A stretch of 64,000 nucleotides of DNA from Flammeovirga sp. SJP92 (GCF_001583495.1 NZ_LQAQ01000032.1:111585-175584); one strand, 5' to 3'. Numbered from the stretch's first letter, positions 1 through 9,685 are shown. The notes: generated by a model from the letters alone, not told the origin. Numbers and translations: made by a program.

Positions 1-3000
1 ATTTGGGTCATACTACCTGCAAAACTGATTTTATCTTTTAAGGCATCTTCAAAATAGGTCTCATCGTCCTCGAAATCTTCATAATACATCGAATTTGGAC
101 GAACAGCAACTCTTAAATTGCCTAGGTGATCTTTATAATGGTATTCTTGTACGAAATCTTGATTTTCTGTATGAGAAGTGATACCAGAACCTTTTGCTAA
201 AGCACGACCCTCTGCCGTATGCATAAACTGTAATTCATTGTCTTCATACACAAAACCACCAATATAATCTGTTGTTTTTGTGACCCCATTGATCGTAGCT
301 ATTTTTTGTAATTTAATACCTGCTGCATCATAGACATATTCTACTGTTCCATCAGCAACTACTACTTTTGTTGGAAGATTTAAGTGGTTGTATGTTATAT
401 TAGTAATGCCTTTATTACCATCATAAATCATACTTCCATTGGCATCATATTGATACTCTGAATTAGAATTTGCACCATCATAAAAACTATGGTCTTCCTT
501 AAAATTAGCCCCTATTTTATTCGCAACATCAGTTACTTTTATCAGCTGATTACTATTTGTTGCATAAGTATAAGTAAGATCGTCAATAGAGCCAAAACTA
601 TTTCCTTCACCTACTTTATACTCTAAACCTTGTCTTTGTAAGCTTAAAATATTACCATTGGCATCATAAGCGATTCCATTATCATTTCCTGTGACAGAGA
701 AATTTTCAGATATAGGAGAACCGTTTTGTGTTGCCTCATAGGTCGCTTTTTTCAATCTATTTAAAGGATCATAGGTATAATCATAAGTTCTTAGCGTATT
801 TGGCGTTCCGTAACTTTGCCATAATTGACTACCGATATTTCCATTAAACTGTCCTGCTTCATTGTAAGCTAACTCGTAACTAAATGGATAGGTTTTACTA
901 CTATTTTGATCCGTATTTACACCCAATAGCCATCCTCTAATATTGTACTTATATTCCTGTAATAAAGGTTGGTTTGCAGTACCAGTTTTTTTACTAACTA
1001 ATTCCCCCAACTCATTATAAGTATTTTCAACAATAAGCTGCTTTTCATCATTATTTAACTTCTGATGTACAGTTAGTATTCTACCTAAATCATCGTATTC
1101 ATTTTCTTGTAGTACATTCACAGTACAGGTAACATTATCGATCACCTTATCATGTTCTAGGTACGTTTTGACAATTTCACTTGAAAAATTATACTGATTC
1201 GTTAAACGATCTTTACCACCACCTAAAGATTCCGTGATAGTTTGCACAATTCTATATCGAGCATCATAATAGGTAACTGTAGTAAGGAAATGATTTGTAT
1301 CAAGAATTCTCACCTTACTTCCTGTTATTTGTCCTTTAACGCTTTCACGTATGCTAGGAACTTCAATACCCAACTGTTGCTCTTCAGTTGTCACATTAAA
1401 AATATTACTTGGCAAGGCAAATTTCAACGTTTCCTCTCTCCAAGAGTAATCATCATAGTAAGTAGCCGTTAATACATCCGTTTCTGAAACAGAAGGCAAC
1501 GCAATATTTGTATAATCTAAAACATTTCCACCTTGACTTTCATAACGTTCTAAAGAAGAGTTATTATAAATAGTTTGTAAGTTTTCATGAGTATCCCCTA
1601 ATACTTTTATTCCTGTTAAAATGGGTCTATTGAAATAATCGTACTTCGTAAATAACCATTTCTTTTCCTTTCTTAAATTAGCATCTTGCGTGAGCACTAA
1701 TCGATCCCAATAATCATATACCATATACTCCCAACCTTTACCTGGTATTTTTTTGGCGATCATACGGCTCTGTTCATCATAATGGTATTGGTAACATAAG
1801 TTATCTAAAATGGTTTGTGAAATTTCATTAGAGTTTCCGATATCAATAGTTGCTTGAGGAGGAATAACCAAAATAAGATTACCTGATATATCATATGAAT
1901 AGTAAGTATCATAGTAAGTCACTAATCCATTGGTTACATCGATACCATTCTGCACTCTTTTTACGACTACTTGTCCACTTTTATTTTTTCCTTCAACGGT
2001 TAAATAACCATGTTCGTCATATGTTTCTACTAACCAAAGGTCTCCTGTATAATAATATCCTTCGTTCGTGCCATCAAAATTATCATCAATAGATGCTATA
2101 AAAGTCCCTGAAGTTCCACTAAACTCAAAACCATCTGTAAAAGTAATTGATTCCTTCGCTATATGAGTTTGTGTTCCACTTTCAGGTTCGTTAAATTCTA
2201 TAGTTTCTACAAATGGATTGTCTACATAACTATATCTTTTTATATAATCTGTATTTACATTTGGTCTCTGGTTTATTATCACCACATGTTCTTCTTCGCT
2301 AATGCCTATACTCCCAGCCCAGTCATCTCCAGCCGCACCTTGCTTTAATGGTCTATCAAGTGGTGAAGCCTCAAAAACTGTTTCAGAAAAAGGGAAAGAG
2401 GTATGCTTAGAAACTCCTGCTTTGTTGTCATTATAAAATACAAATTGACTATTCAAAGCACTGTTTTTAACATCTCCATTGGAAGTCCCTTCATCTATAT
2501 AACTTAAAAAAGCTCTCGGGTTTCTTCCTACATCATCATATTCTATAGGAGTAATAATATCATATCCCTTTGGACTGCCTGCTTTACTCACATTCTGTAT
2601 CGGTCTACCTAAACCATCAATGTATTCTGTAGATGTCAGAATCCCATGTTCCGGAGATTTTGAATCAATATCTGAAGGTATACTATCCATAGGTTTCCTA
2701 AAACCATAAGTTCTCACGTAGTTGATATTACTTTGTGATAATGATTGATTATTTGGTACGTATGTATTACTAATCTGTAAATAAGTGTAATCAACCAATA
2801 CATCAGAATATTTATTCTCTTCTTTTATTTTGGCTATAATTCCATAAGTCCAATTATCATATAAATCACTAAGAAAAGGGTTTTCTTTAATGGGCAAGTC
2901 TAATCTTAATACACCATTTACAGACCAAAACAGATCATAGTTTTCTAAATCATCTAGATTATTTGCATACAATTTATCCTCTTTTCTAGAGAAATATAGA

Positions 3001-4619
3001 GGCTTAAGATCAGGAGCAACAACAAACATGATAGTCTGCGACACCATATCTTCTTTTCTACTATTATATGCTCTTATATATTGTAAATCATTATGAATTG
3101 ACAGTTCAACCTCTTCCCCAAATTCATCAGAATATTTAGTCCAATCAGAATTATTTGATGAATATTCCCACCTTATAGCTCCTGAACCTTCTAAAGTAGC
3201 TGCAAAAGGGAATTCACCCTTTTCTTTTATCACTGAATTAGGATAATCAGTAATCACAGGAGATCGATAGTTTATAGTATACGCTAAAGAAGGAGATACT
3301 AAAAAATGATTTACAGTATTTATCGCACGAATGAATATTTGGGGAGTAGTTATTATTCTTGAAAAATTGGCCCCTTGAGTTTCTGAAGTAGTCCAATTCG
3401 AATTATCTTCTGAATATTGCCAACCAATATTTCCACATCCTTCTAGTGATGCAGAAAATTCATATAAACCTTCAACATCCAAAATGCTAGAAGATGGAGA
3501 ACTTGTAATTACAGGTGCAAATGATTCTTCGAATGTTCCGGGTATGGTGAAATTTGCATCATCAATACATTGGTTCGTATTAAAATATCTAATTTGATAA
3601 CTTCCAAATCCATACCCTGATATATTTATTTCTCTACTATTCCCACTTCCAATAAAGCTCAAAGCTGGTATTTCAGTACCATCTTTATAAATTCTGTAGG
3701 TACCACTAGAAGCTGTAGAAGTAAAATTTATAGTACCAGCATCTATACCGCAAGTCGTTTGATTTAATGATACTTGACTACTTTCAACTGTATAATTGTT
3801 GTTATTATAATCTGTAATTTCAAAAGTATAACTCTTTTGATGAGTATAATCGTATTCAATATCATAAATTTCCAAAGTTGCATAGTACCTTGTAAGACTT
3901 GTAGAAGTCTGATAACCACTTAATAGGTCACTAAAATTTAATGTTTCACCTTCATTCGAATGATTGTTACCTCCTTGTACTCTCCAGCTTAAATTATAAT
4001 TACTACTATTTGAAGGAATAGAAGCTACTAAACTTGAGCTTGTTTCGTTACTGCAAATAGGGAATATACTTTCATCAGTAAGAGTGCCATTATACTTAAT
4101 ATTAATAGCTGGAGGGATAGGTGGAGATTCTAAAGTATAAGTTAATGTAGATTTTCCACCCGGAAAATTTCTGTAAATAGAATATGATCTATCTTTAATC
4201 AAGTTGTTAATGTTGACAATTTCACTGCCATATGCAGCCGAAGGAGCAGCATTTCTTATTTCGTTGATATATTCTAAGCTTGGTCGATATGTAAAAATTA
4301 TTTCATTAGTTACATTATCTCTGATATAGAACACTGAAAACGAATTATTTCTGACCGCTTCTAAAAGGCTAACCAAACTTGATTGTGCATTAACTAAATC
4401 ATCATTTGAAGGTGAAGAAGGAAAGAAGCCAAGACCAGAATAAAATGTAAATGTCCATTCACCTGAAGTCTGTGCTGTAATTGAAGAGGTTGCATTACCG
4501 CCGTTAATAGAAGTTTTTGTGTAAGTATATTTCTGTACTTCAGCTTTTGATACTTCACAAAAACAATGTATTACTATTAAAACCAATAGTAATAATTTTA
4601 GATTTTGCTTAATTTTCAT
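1..4619 (-). CDS. RHS/YD-repeat family secreted protein with DUF6443-like region (partial, runs off left edge)
   Basis: An open frame without visible stops runs from an ATG at 4619 to the window edge, at least 1539 codons. It begins with a basic, hydrophobic signal peptide (about residues 1-27, MKIKQNLKLLLLVLIVI...). Residues about 30-600 hold adhesin-like beta-sandwich sequence with many Ser/Thr/Asn. Around residue 661 lies TSTEYIDGLGRPIQNVSKAG followed by IEYDDVGR, the signature of the DUF6443 region that precedes YD repeats in Bacteroidota RHS proteins. YD-type repeats follow (YDEQSRMI, YDYWDRLV, YDPLNRLKKA, YDANGNI). Near residue 1490 comes QEYHYKDHLGNLRVAVRPN, the RHS core motif that usually precedes a variable C-terminal toxin or effector tip; the tip is outside the window. 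Family knowledge suggests a large surface or secreted shell protein, perhaps used in contact-dependent competition. The role here is inference. Confidence 0.85.
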   Translation of the reverse strand, partial: MKIKQNLKLLLLVLIVIHCFCEVSKAEVQKYTYTKTSINGGNATSSITAQTSGEWTFTFYSGLGFFPSSPSNDDLVNAQSSLVSLLEAVRNNSFSVFYIRDNVTNEIIFTYRPSLEYINEIRNAAPSAAYGSEIVNINNLIKDRSYSIYRNFPGGKSTLTYTLESPPIPPAINIKYNGTLTDESIFPICSNETSSSLVASIPSNSSNYNLSWRVQGGNNHSNEGETLNFSDLLSGYQTSTSLTRYYATLEIYDIEYDYTHQKSYTFEITDYNNNNYTVESSQVSLNQTTCGIDAGTINFTSTASSGTYRIYKDGTEIPALSFIGSGNSREINISGYGFGSYQIRYFNTNQCIDDANFTIPGTFEESFAPVITSSPSSSILDVEGLYEFSASLEGCGNIGWQYSEDNSNWTTSETQGANFSRIITTPQIFIRAINTVNHFLVSPSLAYTINYRSPVITDYPNSVIKEKGEFPFAATLEGSGAIRWEYSSNNSDWTKYSDEFGEEVELSIHNDLQYIRAYNSRKEDMVSQTIMFVVAPDLKPLYFSRKEDKLYANNLDDLENYDLFWSVNGVLRLDLPIKENPFLSDLYDNWTYGIIAKIKEENKYSDVLVDYTYLQISNTYVPNNQSLSQSNINYVRTYGFRKPMDSIPSDIDSKSPEHGILTSTEYIDGLGRPIQNVSKAGSPKGYDIITPIEYDDVGRNPRAFLSYIDEGTSNGDVKNSALNSQFVFYNDNKAGVSKHTSFPFSETVFEASPLDRPLKQGAAGDDWAGSIGISEEEHVVIINQRPNVNTDYIKRYSYVDNPFVETIEFNEPESGTQTHIAKESITFTDGFEFSGTSGTFIASIDDNFDGTNEGYYYTGDLWLVETYDEHGYLTVEGKNKSGQVVVKRVQNGIDVTNGLVTYYDTYYSYDISGNLILVIPPQATIDIGNSNEISQTILDNLCYQYHYDEQSRMIAKKIPGKGWEYMVYDYWDRLVLTQDANLRKEKKWLFTKYDYFNRPILTGIKVLGDTHENLQTIYNNSSLERYESQGGNVLDYTNIALPSVSETDVLTATYYDDYSWREETLKFALPSNIFNVTTEEQQLGIEVPSIRESVKGQITGSKVRILDTNHFLTTVTYYDARYRIVQTITESLGGGKDRLTNQYNFSSEIVKTYLEHDKVIDNVTCTVNVLQENEYDDLGRILTVHQKLNNDEKQLIVENTYNELGELVSKKTGTANQPLLQEYKYNIRGWLLGVNTDQNSSKTYPFSYELAYNEAGQFNGNIGSQLWQSYGTPNTLRTYDYTYDPLNRLKKATYEATQNGSPISENFSVTGNDNGIAYDANGNILSLQRQGLEYKVGEGNSFGSIDDLTYTYATNSNQLIKVTDVANKIGANFKEDHSFYDGANSNSEYQYDANGSMIYDGNKGITNITYNHLNLPTKVVVADGTVEYVYDAAGIKLQKIATINGVTKTTDYIGGFVYEDNELQFMHTAEGRALAKGSGITSHTENQDFVQEYHYKDHLGNLRVAVRPNSMYYEDFEDDETYFEDALKDKISFAGSMTQ

Positions 4620-5716
4620 TATTTCAACATAAGTCAGTTTAGTAATTTAATTTCTTTAACCTGCTTTTATAAAAAAAACTTATTCCAAGATTTCCTTCTA
4701 CAAAACGTCATTGTGCACTACCAAATTTAATCCCTTTTTAAAATATGATATAACTAATTTTGATATACCAGTTAAATTCTAACCGCTTAAAACTTCCAAT
4801 TTACAGCTAACAAAAAAATAAGAATAATATAGTATTGATTGCCATTTTATCTAGCAGTCTACTGCTACAAATAAAAATTGAAAAAAGAGCTTTAAACTTT
4901 GATATTCGTCATTCAGATTTTACATCAATCACGTTATCAAAATTATATACTGAGAATACATTGTAATAACTTTTTCTGTACTCATCATTAATTAAAGACC
5001 ACTAAGCATTAACCATAAATAAGTTTAATATGACGAATAAAAAGAGATTTTATTTTTATTGATTTCAAAGACAAGTTTGCTCTTTATAAAATAAGTTTAC
5101 TTTTTCATTAATTTATTCACCCATAAAAAAGAGGGAATTTATAATAATTAACAATTATCTTTAATTTAACTTTATTACACAATTATTTTTAGTTTGTTTA
5201 ACTCTTATTAAGAATGTAAACATATAACATAGATTAATATTGTTTGATTTAAAGCCCAAAAAACTAACTGGTTTTACAGTTTTAACATCGGTATCAATAT
5301 TGTTTTTTTACCTAATTCAAAACGGTATCTTTTTACAATTTCAAGAACTATTTGATCTACTTCTCCTCATCATCCTTTTATTATTTTGAAATTGTTTGTT
5401 GTTCCATTTTGGATTACTAAATACAATCACTTCTACTAATATTTTTCTTCATCAATATCTCTCCAGAAAATGAGATGATCAATCTGTAATATTTAAAATA
5501 AAGTTGGATGTACTAATTGTAAAAAACAAAGAAATGCAACGTGTACAATATTATTCATCGAATGGCTTATGTGACAAAAAGTGACATTACATATATTGTA
5601 TTATTCAAAGTAAAAAAACCATTACTCTGATATTAAGTCAAAAAAAAGTTGGTAAACTTTTATTTTTATTGATTTTAACACTTATTGCGTTTCGTAAATA
5701 AAAATTATGTCATCTC
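4620..5716. other. AT-rich intergenic region between divergent genes
   Basis: About 1.1 kb with no credible reading frame on either strand and very low GC. It lies between the divergently transcribed RHS gene and the small plus-strand genes, so it should hold both promoters. No strong hairpin or repeat was recognised. A 19-codon frame starting at 5707 overlaps the start of the next gene out of frame and is probably chance. Confidence 0.5.
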
Positions 5717-6016
5717 ATGCTCTTTACCAAAGCTCTGAATTATATAAAGAAAACCGTTTCTTCTGAAAAGGAATGGAAGATTTACCCTACACTTGTATAC
5801 GATCATGTTACTGTAACTACACCAAAGAAATCTTCAACTTATTTTGTAGAAATTATTAATGAAGATGGAGAAACTCTACTTCATGATAACTTCAAAGGGG
5901 AAACCAAAATCTACTTCAATAAATGGGGAAAAGGTGTATTTCAACTGATTGTAAAACATGATGAAGGGGAAATAAAATCTAAAATTCTTGTTTATCCAAG
6001 GTTTGAAAATGTATAA
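5717..6016 (+). CDS. Orphan protein resembling a stand-alone type IX secretion sorting domain
   Basis: 99 residues without a signal peptide or transmembrane segment. Residues about 22-95 follow the layout of a type A T9SS C-terminal sorting domain: KIYPTLVYDHVTV at the IYPNP position, then VEIINEDGETLLHDN (the usual 'I.N..G..V' strand), KWGKGVFQLIV at the 'L..GVY.L.I' position, and EIKSKILVYP at the terminal strand. Normally this module ends a much larger secreted protein and is cut off after export; here there is no cargo in front of it. It could be the relic of a lost large gene, a free domain that interacts with the secretion machinery, or a cytoplasmic protein of the same fold. The next gene follows after 109 bp on the same strand. 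Assignment rests on pattern only. Confidence 0.6.
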   Translation: MLFTKALNYIKKTVSSEKEWKIYPTLVYDHVTVTTPKKSSTYFVEIINEDGETLLHDNFKGETKIYFNKWGKGVFQLIVKHDEGEIKSKILVYPRFENV

Positions 6017-6125
6017 CCTTTGTTATAATTGGTGATGAAATCGTGTTCTTTTCTTAAAAAATTAAGTTTACAAACGTTATTAAACTATATTTAAACATCT
6101 CTAATGAATAAACTTAATTTTACCT

Positions 6126-6350
6126 ATGAAAATATTAGCATTCACTTTATCCCTTTTTCTACTAAGCATGAACTCCAACGCCCAAGGTTTGAATATACAA
6201 CAAACGTTAGCTGAAAAGGAAGGAAAATCAACAGTGGAATTATTTAAGGAAAGAAAAGAAGAACGTAAAACCAAGAAAAAAGAAGAACAAGAAGTTAAGG
6301 AAAATGCTACGTCGAGTGTTGTAAAAATACGCAAAGAAGATCTAGCATAA
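6126..6350 (+). CDS. Small secreted, highly charged protein of unknown function
   Basis: 74 residues. Residues 1-20 (MKILAFTLSLFLLSMNSNAQ) form a clear Sec signal peptide with the Bacteroidota-typical cut after AQ or NA. The mature part of about 54 residues is dominated by Lys and Glu (FKERKEERKTKKKEEQEVKE) and is probably a single helix or disordered. No family is recognised. It is followed by a perfect terminator-like hairpin shared with the convergent PLP enzyme gene. An overlapping minus-strand frame is its shadow. Confidence 0.6.
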   Translation: MKILAFTLSLFLLSMNSNAQGLNIQQTLAEKEGKSTVELFKERKEERKTKKKEEQEVKENATSSVVKIRKEDLA

Positions 6351-6361
6351 GTACAATAGTA

Positions 6362-6393
6362 TAGGGATGATGGCCTTAATGTCATCATCCCTA
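6362..6393. terminator. Bidirectional hairpin terminator between convergent genes
   Basis: An 11-bp perfect stem (TAGGGATGATG paired with CATCATCCCTA) with a short loop lies 12 bp after the stop of the small secreted protein and 12 bp after the stop of the convergent PLP enzyme. The T-tracts are weak on both sides, so it may act through the stem alone. Confidence 0.6.
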
Positions 6394-6404
6394 GATTTGT
6401 ATCT

Positions 6405-7658
6405 TTAAACTATGTCCAAAGCTTGTTGGATATCCCAGATGATATCCTCAGCATTTTCAACACCTATTGATAGACGAATTAAGCTCGGCAGAATTCCAAA
6501 AGTGGTCTTTTCCTCTTCTGCAATACCAATATGCGTCATACTCGCTGGGTGTTGTGCTAAACTTTCCGTACTTCCCAAACTCACGGCAAGCTTCATCAAT
6601 TTTAATTGGTTCAAAAATTTAAATGCTTCTTTTTCTCCTCCTTTAATATCAAAAGAAACCATAGCTCCAGGTGAAGAATATTGCTTCTTATAAAGCTCAT
6701 ACTCTTTCGTTCCTTCTTGAATACAACCTAAGTAATGCACTTTATCTACTTTTGGATGTTCCTCTAAGAATTCGGCTACCTGAATAGCATTTCTCATTTG
6801 AGCCTCCATTCTTATTTTTAAAGTCTCCAAAGAGCGCAATATCAGCCAGGCGGTATGTGGAGAAACCATATTACCAAGGAAAGTTCTCAATGTTTTCACT
6901 CTCTGCATCACCTCTGTATTACCCAACACAGCTCCTGCGATAAGATCACTGTGCCCACCAATATATTTTGTTGCAGAATACATCACTATATCCGCTCCTA
7001 GTTTTAGTGGTTGCGACCATATCGGTCCCATATAGGTATTGTCAACCGCAACAAAAACGTTCTTCTCTTCGGATGGTTGATTGTAATGGTCCGCTATTTC
7101 AGCACAAAGGGAAATATCAAAAAGATCATTGGTTGGGTTGGCAGGTGTTTCTAGGTAAATTAATGATAAACGATCCGCCATGCCCGACTCATTGATCATT
7201 TCAAATAGATCTTCTTTTGTATGTTCGGGTCTAAATGGAATACTGTGCACTCCAATTTTCTTCAATAAATCATGAATGAAATGATCAGTCCCTCCATAAG
7301 TTGGAGCACTGTAAAGTAAAAGATCTCCAGGCTTTAAAAATTCGAGCAACACAGAACTTATGGCACTCATACCGCTTTCAAAAACAGCACAATCATCTGC
7401 TTGATCCCAAAGGCAAAGTCGGTCTTCCAGTATTTCCAAATTGGGATTGTTGATTCTACTGTAAATCAAACCTAGGTTTTCATCCTGTCCTTTTTCCCTC
7501 AAACCATAAGCAACTTCAAAAAAAGCCTTTCCTTCTTCTGCTGTTTGGAATACAAAGGTTGAAGTTTGAAAAATTGGAGTTTTCACAGCTCCTTCAGACA
7601 ATTCAGGTTTATATCCATGTGTCATCATCAATGACTCTGGATGGTATTTATGTGGCAT
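6405..7658 (-). CDS. PLP-dependent cystathionine gamma-synthase family enzyme
   Basis: 417 residues, the usual length for the Cys/Met metabolism PLP enzyme family (fold type I). Visible signatures are YSRINNP (residues 66-72, active-site Tyr and Arg), FESGMSAI (93-100, phosphate-binding loop), APTYGGT (118-124), VDNTYMGP (205-212, Asp206 contacting the PLP ring nitrogen), SATKYIGGHSDLIAGA (228-243, with Lys231 as the PLP Schiff-base lysine) and IRLSIGVEN near the C-terminus (Arg binding the substrate carboxylate). It would act in the cytoplasm on sulfur amino acids: cystathionine gamma-synthase, cystathionine gamma-lyase or methionine gamma-lyase. Sequence alone does not separate these. It stands alone, 1.1 kb from the next minus-strand gene. 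Confidence 0.88.
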   Translation of the reverse strand: MPHKYHPESLMMTHGYKPELSEGAVKTPIFQTSTFVFQTAEEGKAFFEVAYGLREKGQDENLGLIYSRINNPNLEILEDRLCLWDQADDCAVFESGMSAISSVLLEFLKPGDLLLYSAPTYGGTDHFIHDLLKKIGVHSIPFRPEHTKEDLFEMINESGMADRLSLIYLETPANPTNDLFDISLCAEIADHYNQPSEEKNVFVAVDNTYMGPIWSQPLKLGADIVMYSATKYIGGHSDLIAGAVLGNTEVMQRVKTLRTFLGNMVSPHTAWLILRSLETLKIRMEAQMRNAIQVAEFLEEHPKVDKVHYLGCIQEGTKEYELYKKQYSSPGAMVSFDIKGGEKEAFKFLNQLKLMKLAVSLGSTESLAQHPASMTHIGIAEEEKTTFGILPSLIRLSIGVENAEDIIWDIQQALDIV

Positions 7659-8251
7659 AGTTTAGAATAATAAGTTATGTTTATGTGTATTTTTTACGCA
7701 AAATAGTTAAAAATATAGAATAATAAAGTGATGAGAGGTAAACGAAAGAACAATAATGTTTAACATTATACATCAATTGGTTCTACATTTTCAAATTCAT
7801 TGACTGATATTACTAATAATAAAGTAAAGTACCTATTAAATAATATCATCGAACACATAAAATAATGGATAAATAACATCTTAAAAAGTGCTATTTTAAC
7901 AGGATTCAAAAAAAAAATAATAAAAATCATGTTAGATACATTTTCTTTAATGGCTACTAACTAAATGTAATGAACAAAATACTTTATATATATTCTTTTA
8001 ACACAGTGCAATTGTTATTGACGTATTTTTAATATTAAAAGGTAAGTAATTTATAATTAGTAATATTTATTACATAATAAGTTATTTAATTTTTGAATTA
8101 CATTATTACAAGACACATATTTCATACTACATGATAAAAAAGTGGGATAATACAATATCAAAATCAAAATAAATTCAATTTTGATCAGCAACACACTATA
8201 TAATTAATGGTATATAATGTTATTTAGTATTTACCTCCATCCAAAAAGTAG
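7659..8251. other. AT-rich intergenic region
   Basis: No credible reading frame. It contains the promoter of the PLP enzyme gene near its left end and, near its right end, presumably the promoter of the candidate RNA that starts around 8200-8250. A Bacteroidota-type -7/-33 element could not be assigned with confidence. Confidence 0.4.
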
Positions 8252-8481
8252 AAATAGTCCTAAAAATTGGTAACTTGTTTACGTAAGGTTTTTGAAAATA
8301 AGTGAAGAAAAAAAGCAGGCATGTAGAAAAGGACTATTTTCATTAAAACCACTACATAATTAATGTTGATATTAAACAATCAACTTAAATCTGATATCGT
8401 ATTTCAATTGGGATGATTTATACATCCCCCAATTAATAATGAGTCCCCTTTCCGTTTTTAATGGATTGGGGAATTTTTTTT
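8252..8481 (+). ncRNA. Candidate structured non-coding RNA ending in an intrinsic terminator
   Basis: No open frame, but three nested or serial helices lie on one strand. First, a 10-bp perfect long-range stem, AAATAGTCCT (8252-8261) with AGGACTATTT (8330-8339), encloses about 68 nt. Second, a hairpin at 8406-8434 pairs AATTGGG and ATG with CAT and CCCAATT, leaving a two-base bulge. Third, a terminator hairpin at 8444-8472 is followed by eight T. Part of hairpin 2 (CCCCAAT, 8427-8433) could alternatively pair with ATTGGGG (8465-8471), so the 3' half may switch. Size and layout suit a small RNA or an orphan leader, but no downstream gene lies on the plus strand within 1 kb. No known family (tmRNA, SRP RNA, RNase P) was recognised. 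The 5' end is a guess. Confidence 0.4.
8444..8481 (+). terminator. Intrinsic terminator of the candidate ncRNA
   Basis: TCCCC (8444-8448) pairs with GGGGA (8468-8472), and TCC (8451-8453) with GGA (8463-8465), across a small TT/TT internal loop. A run of eight T follows at 8474-8481. This is a clear plus-strand terminator although no plus-strand gene precedes it. Confidence 0.65.
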
Positions 8482-8705
8482 ATTTACTTTTTGACCCAAG
8501 GTTCAAGTTTTGCTAATCGTTTTATAAAAATTTAAATTTAATAATGGCACTATTCTAATAATGTCATTATTTATGATTCTCAATTTTGGTTAACAAGTTT
8601 AAATGATATTTATTTGAGTATGATTTAAGAACAACACATCGACATAAAGAAGTCGATTAAAAATATTTAGTTGGAAGTTTGTTTGTTAGTTTAGTTTATA
8701 GAATG

Positions 8706-8735
8706 AAAAGGACACAGTTTTGCTGGAGTCCTTTT
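8706..8735 (-). terminator. Hairpin terminator downstream of small secreted protein gene
   Basis: AAAAGGAC (8706-8713) pairs with GTCCTTTT (8728-8735) around a 14-nt loop, about 60 bp past the stop of the minus-strand gene at 8796. T-runs exist on both strands, and the plus-strand one is longer, so it may work in both directions. Confidence 0.5.
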
Positions 8736-8795
8736 TTTATTGCCCATAAAAAACCCCATAAACTGGATGTACCTATAAGGGCATTTTGAACTTCT

Positions 8796-9074
8796 TTATT
8801 CAATGAAGTTCTCAAATTCCTCTTCCTCAGCTTTACGATAAAGTTGATTCTTCTTTTTTGTACGTTCATACACGAGTTCATCTTCTAGAACCCATCTTCT
8901 TTTGTTACTTTTGATATTCAGTAATTCGTAAGCCGTTTTCTTCTGGCTTGTAATTGAAATGTGTTTTACAACATATTTGTACTTCGATTTTGCTACTGTC
9001 ACCGTGTCACCAATATCTATTTGGGCAAAAGCTGTGGCACTAAATAATAGTAGTAAAGTTGTTATTAGTCTCAT
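8796..9074 (-). CDS. Small secreted protein of unknown function
   Basis: 92 residues when started at the ATG at 9074, giving MRLITTLLLLFSATAFAQ, a textbook signal peptide. A start 33 bp upstream would put eleven residues in front of it and is less likely. The mature part reads as a short beta-rich domain (IDIGDTVTVAKSKYKYVVKH, then KRRWVLEDELVYE, about residues 18-75) like a small SH3-type barrel, followed by a charged helix ending EEEEFENFIE. No family is recognised. It lies alone between two terminator hairpins. Confidence 0.6.
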   Translation of the reverse strand: MRLITTLLLLFSATAFAQIDIGDTVTVAKSKYKYVVKHISITSQKKTAYELLNIKSNKRRWVLEDELVYERTKKKNQLYRKAEEEEFENFIE

Positions 9075-9147
9075 AAGTATAGCATTATTAATAATAAACT
9101 TATTCAAAAATTAAAAAAAATATTCTCTTTCAAAAAGTAGACTATTA

Positions 9148-9185
9148 CAAAAAAAGGTTCTTACTTTCAATTAAGCAAGAACCTT
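9148..9185 (-). terminator. Intrinsic terminator of the GNAT gene
   Basis: On the minus strand AAGGTTCTT (9185-9177) pairs perfectly with AAGAACCTT (9162-9154), followed by a T-run, 18 bp after the GNAT stop codon. Confidence 0.75.
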
Positions 9186-9202
9186 CTTCAGTTATTTTTT
9201 TA

Positions 9203-9685
9203 TTAATCATTCAACTGCTTTCTCAAAACAAGCATGTGATTCAGCGGCAAACCATTCTCAATGAGCTCTTGACTGTAGTTTTTGGTGTAAAAATCTTTCT
9301 TAATTTCAAAGATTTCAAAACCAACTTTTTGATAAATGTAAAGTTGTCTGAAAGCAGCATTGGAAGTGCCAATCAAAATGTACTTAAAGCCTCTATCTTT
9401 GGCTTGCTCCATAGCATTAAGTAACATTCTTTGACCGATACCTTCACCTTGACATGTTTTTGATACAGCAATATTTTTGATCTCAATAGATTCACCATCA
9501 AACATTTGGAGAGCGTAAACACCAAGGGTTTCTCCTTCCCTTTCATAAATGTAAATTTCTGAATCGTGAATGTATTTGTCAATGGCTTCGATAGTCTCAT
9601 CAGCTAATAGAAGAAGGTCGTAGGGTAATTTACTCCCTTCTTGGATTAAACGAATCTTGTCTGTCTTCTCTAATAGTAAATTCAT
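9203..9685 (-). CDS. GNAT family N-acetyltransferase
   Basis: 160 residues, typical single-domain GNAT length. The acetyl-CoA pyrophosphate-binding motif A is QGEGIGQRML (about residues 78-88), following the beta4 strand IEIKNIAVSKTC. Motif B is at FRQLYIYQKVGFEIFE (about 112-127), with the usual 'Y.K.GF' ending. It would transfer acetyl from acetyl-CoA to an amine in the cytoplasm; the acceptor cannot be told from sequence. It is one of three GNATs within 2.4 kb, but it is separated from the other two by the unknown gene and has its own terminator. Confidence 0.85.
   Translation of the reverse strand: MNLLLEKTDKIRLIQEGSKLPYDLLLLADETIEAIDKYIHDSEIYIYEREGETLGVYALQMFDGESIEIKNIAVSKTCQGEGIGQRMLLNAMEQAKDRGFKYILIGTSNAAFRQLYIYQKVGFEIFEIKKDFYTKNYSQELIENGLPLNHMLVLRKQLND

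Noticed and set aside
6412..6693. 93-codon plus-strand frame opposite the PLP enzyme
   Set aside because: Lies wholly antisense to the conserved C-terminal domain of the enzyme.
8541..8570. ATAATGGCA/TGTCATTAT hairpin after the candidate ncRNA
   Set aside because: Mostly A-T pairs in very AT-rich DNA; expected by chance.
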